A stretch of DNA of 33,563 nt from NCBI GenBank assembly GCA_964503475.1, contig CAZCZU010000029.1:1-33563 (forward strand). The letters are read 5' to 3'. Below, one piece after another: positions 29,826 through 33,563 of the stretch (within the stretch, counting starts at the first letter, position 1; each line of letters starts with the position of its first letter). The DNA comes from CAZCZU01 sp964503475 (GTDB taxonomy: Bacteria; Pseudomonadota; Zetaproteobacteria; Mariprofundales; Mariprofundaceae). The notes under the pieces were generated by a model. The model searched no databases. It saw only the letters and a list, made by a program, of their open reading frames with translations, and had not been told where the DNA came from. Both the position numbers and the translations under genes were made by a program.

Positions 29826-30665
29826 TTATATTGCAGCTTTGTAGACGCCGCCGCGCAGGTGTCCGGCCAGGTCGGAGTAGCTATGCAGCAATTGCATTCT
29901 TCCGGTGGCGGCCGGCAGGCCGCAGGGGCCGGTTTCGACAATGAGGTGGCCGCCAGGCAAAAGATGTGAGGCCGATTCGTCGGCCAGCTGCTGCAGGAAA
30001 TGAAGGCCGTCACGGCAGTCGGTCAGGGCATGGCGTGGTTCATGGGCGAGCTCGGGGGCGAGGCCTGCCATCTCGGCTTCGGCGACGTAGGGCGGATTGG
30101 AGAGGATGGCATCGAACGGCCCGGCAGCGGGCGGCAGGGCGGCGAGCATGTCGCCCTGGAAAAAGTCGATGCGTGATGCGACCCCGTGCTTCACGGCATT
30201 GGCACGGGCCACTTCCAGTGCGGCATCGCTGATGTCCGTGGCCACGATGCGGGCGTGCGGATATTCGCAGGCCAGTGTGATGGCGATGCAGCCCGAGCCG
30301 GTACCGATATCGCAGAAATGCAACGCTGCATGGCTGTCGGGATAGAGGCGCATCAGCTCCTCGATCAGATGTTCCGTCTCGGGGCGGGGAATCAGTACAT
30401 CCGGCGTCACCGTAAACTCGCGTGACCAGAACTCGCGCAGGCCGGTGATGTAGGCGAGCGGTTCGCGTCTGCAGCGCCGCTCAAGCAGGGGGGTAAGGCG
30501 CTGCTGTACCTCCTCGGGTACGGCGTCGGGCATGCGCATGATCAGGCCGGTCCGGTCAATGTGCCAGATATGCATCAGCAGCAGTTCGACATCGAGTCGC
30601 GGGGTGTCACAGCCGGCCTCTTTCAGGGTGGCCGTTGCAGCCGCGAGCAGTTCGCGGGTGGTCAT
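29826..30665 (-). CDS. prmC: Release factor glutamine methyltransferase (PrmC/HemK)
   Basis: A 279-residue enzyme that methylates the glutamine of the GGQ motif in release factors RF1 and RF2. An N-terminal helical domain ends at LAYITGLREFW; the SAM motif is CDIGTGSGCIAI and the catalytic SNPPYV is at about residue 190. The ATG overlaps the prfA stop (ATGA), giving tight coupling with its own substrate's gene, as in many bacteria. The C-terminal strand reads LIVETGPCG instead of the usual E-x-G-x-x-Q form, a mild departure. It is the last gene of the hemA-prfA-prmC run. Confidence 0.96.
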   Translation of the reverse strand: MTTRELLAAATATLKEAGCDTPRLDVELLLMHIWHIDRTGLIMRMPDAVPEEVQQRLTPLLERRCRREPLAYITGLREFWSREFTVTPDVLIPRPETEHLIEELMRLYPDSHAALHFCDIGTGSGCIAITLACEYPHARIVATDISDAALEVARANAVKHGVASRIDFFQGDMLAALPPAAGPFDAILSNPPYVAEAEMAGLAPELAHEPRHALTDCRDGLHFLQQLADESASHLLPGGHLIVETGPCGLPAATGRMQLLHSYSDLAGHLRGGVYKAAI

Positions 30666-31735
30666 AGCCCCTGCGAGGCGAGCAGTTCGGCCTGGTGATG
30701 GGTAATCAGGGCATCGACCAGCTCACCCATGTCGCCGTTCAGTGTCTGCTCCAGTTTGTAGAGCGTCAGGTTGATGCGATGGTCGGTGATGCGTCCCTGC
30801 GGGAAGTTGTAGGTGCGAATGCGTTCGGAGCGGTCGCCGGAGCCCACCATGTCGCGGCGGGTTTCGGCACGGGCGGCATCGGATTCGGACTGGATCTTGT
30901 CCAGTACGCGCGCCTGCAGCACTTTCATCGCCTTGGCCTTGTTCTTGTGCTGGCTCTTTTCGTCCTGGCAGGAGGCGACGATGCCGGTGGGGATATGCGT
31001 GATGCGTACCGCCGACTCGGTGGTATTCACATGCTGGCCGCCGGCTCCCTGGGCCCGGAAAACATCGATGCGCAGTTCGTCCGGACGGATGTCGATCTCG
31101 ATGTCGTCCGCTTCGGGAAGGACGGCGACGGTGCATGCCGAGGTGTGAATGCGCCCCTGTGTCTCGGTGGCCGGCACACGCTGAACCCGGTGGACACCGG
31201 ACTCGAACTTGAAGGCGGAAAAAGCACCCGTGCCGGTGATCTGGGCAATGATCTCCTTGTAGCCGCCAATGCCGGTCTCGCTGCTGGAGAGTACCTCGAC
31301 GCGAAAGCCCTTGTTTTCGGCAAAGCGCGAATACATGCGGAACAGGTCGGTGGCAAAGAGGGCCGCCTCGTCACCACCGGTGCCGGCACGAATTTCGAGG
31401 ATGACGTTGCGGGTGTCGTTCGGATCTTTCGGCAGCAGCAGAACCCTGAGTCGCTCATCGCTATCGCTCAGTGCCTGTTTCAGTTCGCGGATCTCCGCTT
31501 CGGCCATGTCGCGCAATTCAGCATCGCAGGCCGGATCGGCCAGCATCTCGCGGTTGTCATCAAGCTGCTGTTGCAACTGCTGATGCCTGGCGGCCTCTTC
31601 GGCAACCGGTTCGATCTCGGCAAATTCGCGCGAAAGGGCGGTATATCGGCTGGCGTTGGATGTGGTTTCAGGATCGGAAAGCAGGACGGCAAGCTCTTCG
31701 CGTCGCCTCAGGATATCATCCAGACGATTGTTCAT
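30662..31735 (-). CDS. prfA: Peptide chain release factor 1
   Basis: A 357-residue RF1, which reads UAA and UAG and triggers peptide release. The GGQ motif is in GAGGQHVNTTESAVR at about residue 233, and the codon-recognition tripeptide is PAT (RVPATE), the RF1 type. Length is normal. AAGGAG lies 4 bases before the ATG at 31735, which falls inside the end of hemA (20-base overlap); an in-frame start 39 bases upstream is unlikely. Its own stop overlaps the prmC start. Order hemA-prfA-prmC is a widely conserved gene arrangement. Confidence 0.97.
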   Translation of the reverse strand: MNNRLDDILRRREELAVLLSDPETTSNASRYTALSREFAEIEPVAEEAARHQQLQQQLDDNREMLADPACDAELRDMAEAEIRELKQALSDSDERLRVLLLPKDPNDTRNVILEIRAGTGGDEAALFATDLFRMYSRFAENKGFRVEVLSSSETGIGGYKEIIAQITGTGAFSAFKFESGVHRVQRVPATETQGRIHTSACTVAVLPEADDIEIDIRPDELRIDVFRAQGAGGQHVNTTESAVRITHIPTGIVASCQDEKSQHKNKAKAMKVLQARVLDKIQSESDAARAETRRDMVGSGDRSERIRTYNFPQGRITDHRINLTLYKLEQTLNGDMGELVDALITHHQAELLASQGL

Positions 31736-33029
31736 CGGACTCCTTGCCTTTGCGGGTATCTGCCGTCTCGGCATCGAAAAGCTTGCGCGCCGCTCCCATC
31801 AGCAGGTCGCCTTCCATATCGTCGGGCAGCGACTTGAGGGTGCGCAGGGTCGGGTGCAGGAAGCGTTTCATCAGCGCCTTGCTGAAGCGTTCGACGGCCT
31901 CCATCTGCGCCTCGTCGAGGTTTTTCAGGTAGCGCTGGGTCGCCTTGTCGAGTTCATCGCTACGCAGAAGTTCGGCCTGCTGCTGGATCTGGCGGATCAG
32001 CGGTACCGATTCGAGCGACTTCAGCCACGAAAGGAAGCCGGCAGCGTCTTCGGCCAGCAGGGCGCGGGCGGCAGCAGCCTCATGCTCGCGCTGTTCGCGG
32101 TTGCCCTGGACCACCTGCTGCAGGTCGTCGATGTCGTAGAGATAGGCGCTGTCGATGTCGCCGATGCGCGGGTCGATGTCGCGCGGGACGGCGATGTCGA
32201 CCAGAAAGACCGGCTGGCCGCCGCGTTTCTCCATTGCCCGCTGCACACTTTCGGGCAGCAGTACGTAGGTGTTGGCACCGGTGCTGGAGATGACGATGTC
32301 GGCAGCATCGAGGTAGTCGTCGAGCTGTTCCAGGGTCAGGGCGTGGCCGTCGAACTCCATGGCCAGCTTGCGGGCGCGCTCCAGCGTCCGGTTGGCGACA
32401 AGGATGTCCTTGCAGCCATTGCCGCGCAGGTGGCGTGCGGCCAGTTCGGCCATCTCGCCGGCGCCGATCAGCATCACTCTCTTGCCGGTCAGATCGCCGA
32501 AGATGCGTTTGGCCAGCTCAACCGCACAGGAGGAGATGTTGACGGCCTGCTTGCCGATCGCGGTCTCGCTACGGGCACGCTTGGCCGCGGCAAAGGTGCA
32601 CTGGTAGAGACGGTGCAGGATGTGGCCTGCGGTGCCGGAGGCCAGTGCCTGCTCATAGGAGGCTTTGACCTGACCGAGAATCTGGGGTTCGCCCAGTACC
32701 AGCGAATCAAGGCCGGATGCAACCGAAAAGAGGTGATCGACAGCAGCGTCCGTGGTGTAGGAGTAGAGATGTTCGCACACCGTCTCGAGATCCATGGCCG
32801 CTTTTGCCGCAAACCATTCGTGCACGATGGCAATGGCAGCATCCGGGTCGTGGGTGACGACCGTCATTTCAACGCGATTGCAGGTCGAGAGCAGCGCCAC
32901 TTCACGGATGGCGTGCTGGGCAATCTGGGCCTGCAGGATCGACGGAATCTCCGCTTCAGGTACGGCGAGGCGCTCCCGGAGTTCAACCGGTGCGGTCTTG
33001 TGATTCAGCCCGATGTGACAGATGCGCAT
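31716..33029 (-). CDS. hemA: Glutamyl-tRNA reductase
   Basis: A 437-residue glutamyl-tRNA reductase, the first step of the C5 route to tetrapyrroles. The catalytic Cys50 is in LLSTCNRVEM, and the N-terminal GLNHKTAPVELRERL is diagnostic. The NADPH-binding Rossmann motif LIGAGEMAELAA lies mid-protein and a C-terminal dimerisation helix region follows. Length is usual for the family. The start is 11 bases after the stop of the upstream MPN-like gene and has only a weak ribosome site, suggesting coupling. Haem demand is expected to be high in an organism relying on cytochromes. Confidence 0.97.
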   Translation of the reverse strand: MRICHIGLNHKTAPVELRERLAVPEAEIPSILQAQIAQHAIREVALLSTCNRVEMTVVTHDPDAAIAIVHEWFAAKAAMDLETVCEHLYSYTTDAAVDHLFSVASGLDSLVLGEPQILGQVKASYEQALASGTAGHILHRLYQCTFAAAKRARSETAIGKQAVNISSCAVELAKRIFGDLTGKRVMLIGAGEMAELAARHLRGNGCKDILVANRTLERARKLAMEFDGHALTLEQLDDYLDAADIVISSTGANTYVLLPESVQRAMEKRGGQPVFLVDIAVPRDIDPRIGDIDSAYLYDIDDLQQVVQGNREQREHEAAAARALLAEDAAGFLSWLKSLESVPLIRQIQQQAELLRSDELDKATQRYLKNLDEAQMEAVERFSKALMKRFLHPTLRTLKSLPDDMEGDLLMGAARKLFDAETADTRKGKESDEQSSG

Positions 33030-33040
33030 GGTCGAAAACT

Positions 33041-33466
33041 CTAGCGACTGGAGGCCGTCTGTCCATCTTCAACCATCACCAGCGGTGCGGACAGCGATTG
33101 ACCATCTTTCAGAAGGTAGGCCATCGAATCAAGCCGGCCTTCGGTATCGAGCGAAATGACGATATGCACGAATGGGCGTGCGGGCCGTTCACCGGCGGCC
33201 GCCTCGATATCGGCAAAAAGTCTTGTGTCGTAGCTGCTGTAGAGCGCTCCCCGGAGATGAATCCCCTGCTGCACCCAGGCTGACCCGGTGCTGCGAATGA
33301 ATGCATCGGGGGCGTCGCAGGTGACCGATGTCACAGCCTGGTCGATGCGATTGCCGTCAGTCTCGCCCAGCAGGCCGAAAAAGCCGTGCGGGGGATGTGC
33401 CAGGGCATCGTGCCAGATCAACTGGGCAGTATGGCGGGCGATACGGATATCCGGATTCTCAGACAT
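33041..33466 (-). CDS. Hypothetical protein, possibly a degenerate MPN/JAB-like domain
   Basis: A 141-residue soluble protein. Its opening PPHGFFGLLGE resembles the start of JAB/MPN domains (H-E-x-x-G-L-L-x-G), the middle GALYSSYDTRL lines up with the usual H-S-H-P metal site, and VHIVISLDTEGRLDSMAYLLKDG resembles their last strands. The catalytic histidines and the Glu are absent, so it would not be an active peptidase; the family call is tentative. The ATG lies 6 bases after a -10-like box, so the transcript may be nearly leaderless. hemA follows after 11 bases. Function unknown. Confidence 0.72.
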   Translation of the reverse strand: MSENPDIRIARHTAQLIWHDALAHPPHGFFGLLGETDGNRIDQAVTSVTCDAPDAFIRSTGSAWVQQGIHLRGALYSSYDTRLFADIEAAAGERPARPFVHIVISLDTEGRLDSMAYLLKDGQSLSAPLVMVEDGQTASSR

Positions 33467-33472
33467 CCCCGA

Positions 33473-33500
33473 AGCATAAGCTAAGGTACTGCGTGGTCAA
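33473..33500 (-). promoter_or_regulatory. Candidate promoter of the hemA-prfA-prmC operon
   Basis: On the minus strand, TTGACC (33495-33500, 5 of 6 to consensus), a 16-base spacer and TATGCT (33473-33478, 4 of 6). The expected transcription start falls about at the ATG of the first gene (33466). Confidence 0.45.
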
Positions 33501-33563
33501 ATAGGCGTAAGCTCGCGTCTCCCCATTTTTTTCAGGCCAGCAGGGGCGCATGGCGGCTGGGCG

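Noticed and set aside
30695..33044. Long open frames antisense to prfA and hemA
   Set aside because: prfA and hemA are unambiguous; the opposite frames are a by-product of GC-rich third positions.

Overview
The window looks like a chromosomal segment of a Gram-negative, microaerophilic, chemolithoautotrophic proteobacterium. The evidence is a form II RuBisCO with its LysR-type regulator, the CbbQ/CbbO RuBisCO activase genes, a beta-carbonic anhydrase, outer-membrane genes (bamE, a heptose epimerase) and a bacteriohemerythrin. Zetaproteobacteria (iron oxidisers such as Mariprofundus) would fit this gene set, but that placement is inference from content and I could not test it. Most of the DNA is GC-rich. 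Two blocks are visibly AT-richer and look accessory: a lone KAP NTPase gene (2059-3345) and a cassette-like block of four genes (16124-18910).

Layout. 69-1898: vWA-domain lipoprotein. 2059-3345: KAP P-loop NTPase, probably acquired. 3340-5144 (minus): RluA-type pseudouridine synthase and cbbR. 5282-6694: cbbM, divergent from cbbR. 6900-9021: an undescribed pair, a large membrane protein and a vWA-like lipoprotein, between cbbM and the activase genes. 9189-9470 (minus): small RRM RNA-binding protein. 9967-14680: probable unit cbbQ-cbbO-purC-can. 14730-15650 (minus): phosphatidylserine decarboxylase. 15821-16069: VF530/DUF2132 protein. 16124-18910 (minus): four AT-richer genes, two of which resemble polymorphic-toxin immunity proteins (SUKH; an Imm51-RraB-like fusion), with integron-like and repeated spacers.

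19041-22294: three paralogous SAM methyltransferases interleaved with a NifX-like protein and a YeeN/YebC-type regulator. 22291-23919 (minus): membrane GGDEF-EAL protein carrying an internal duplication of the GGDEF signature. 24013-26337 (minus): small membrane protein, bamE, heptose epimerase, a helix-hairpin-helix-like protein and a pentapeptide-repeat protein. 26555-28637: ArsS-type radical SAM protein, a tiny Met-rich lipoprotein and a sensorless histidine kinase. 28726-29205: SlyD-like prolyl isomerase, convergent with a bacteriohemerythrin (29300-29695) that lacks one expected iron ligand. 29826-33466 (minus): a probable operon of a degenerate MPN/JAB-like protein, hemA, prfA and prmC.

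How the genes work together. cbbR, cbbM, cbbQ, cbbO and can form the carbon-fixation core. CbbR probably controls cbbM, and a dyad with similar geometry upstream of cbbQ suggests the same control there. CbbQ and CbbO would reactivate inhibited RuBisCO and the carbonic anhydrase would balance CO2 and bicarbonate. The hemA-prfA-prmC group supplies haem precursors and translation termination. No tRNA, rRNA, CRISPR array, transposase or integrase gene was recognised.
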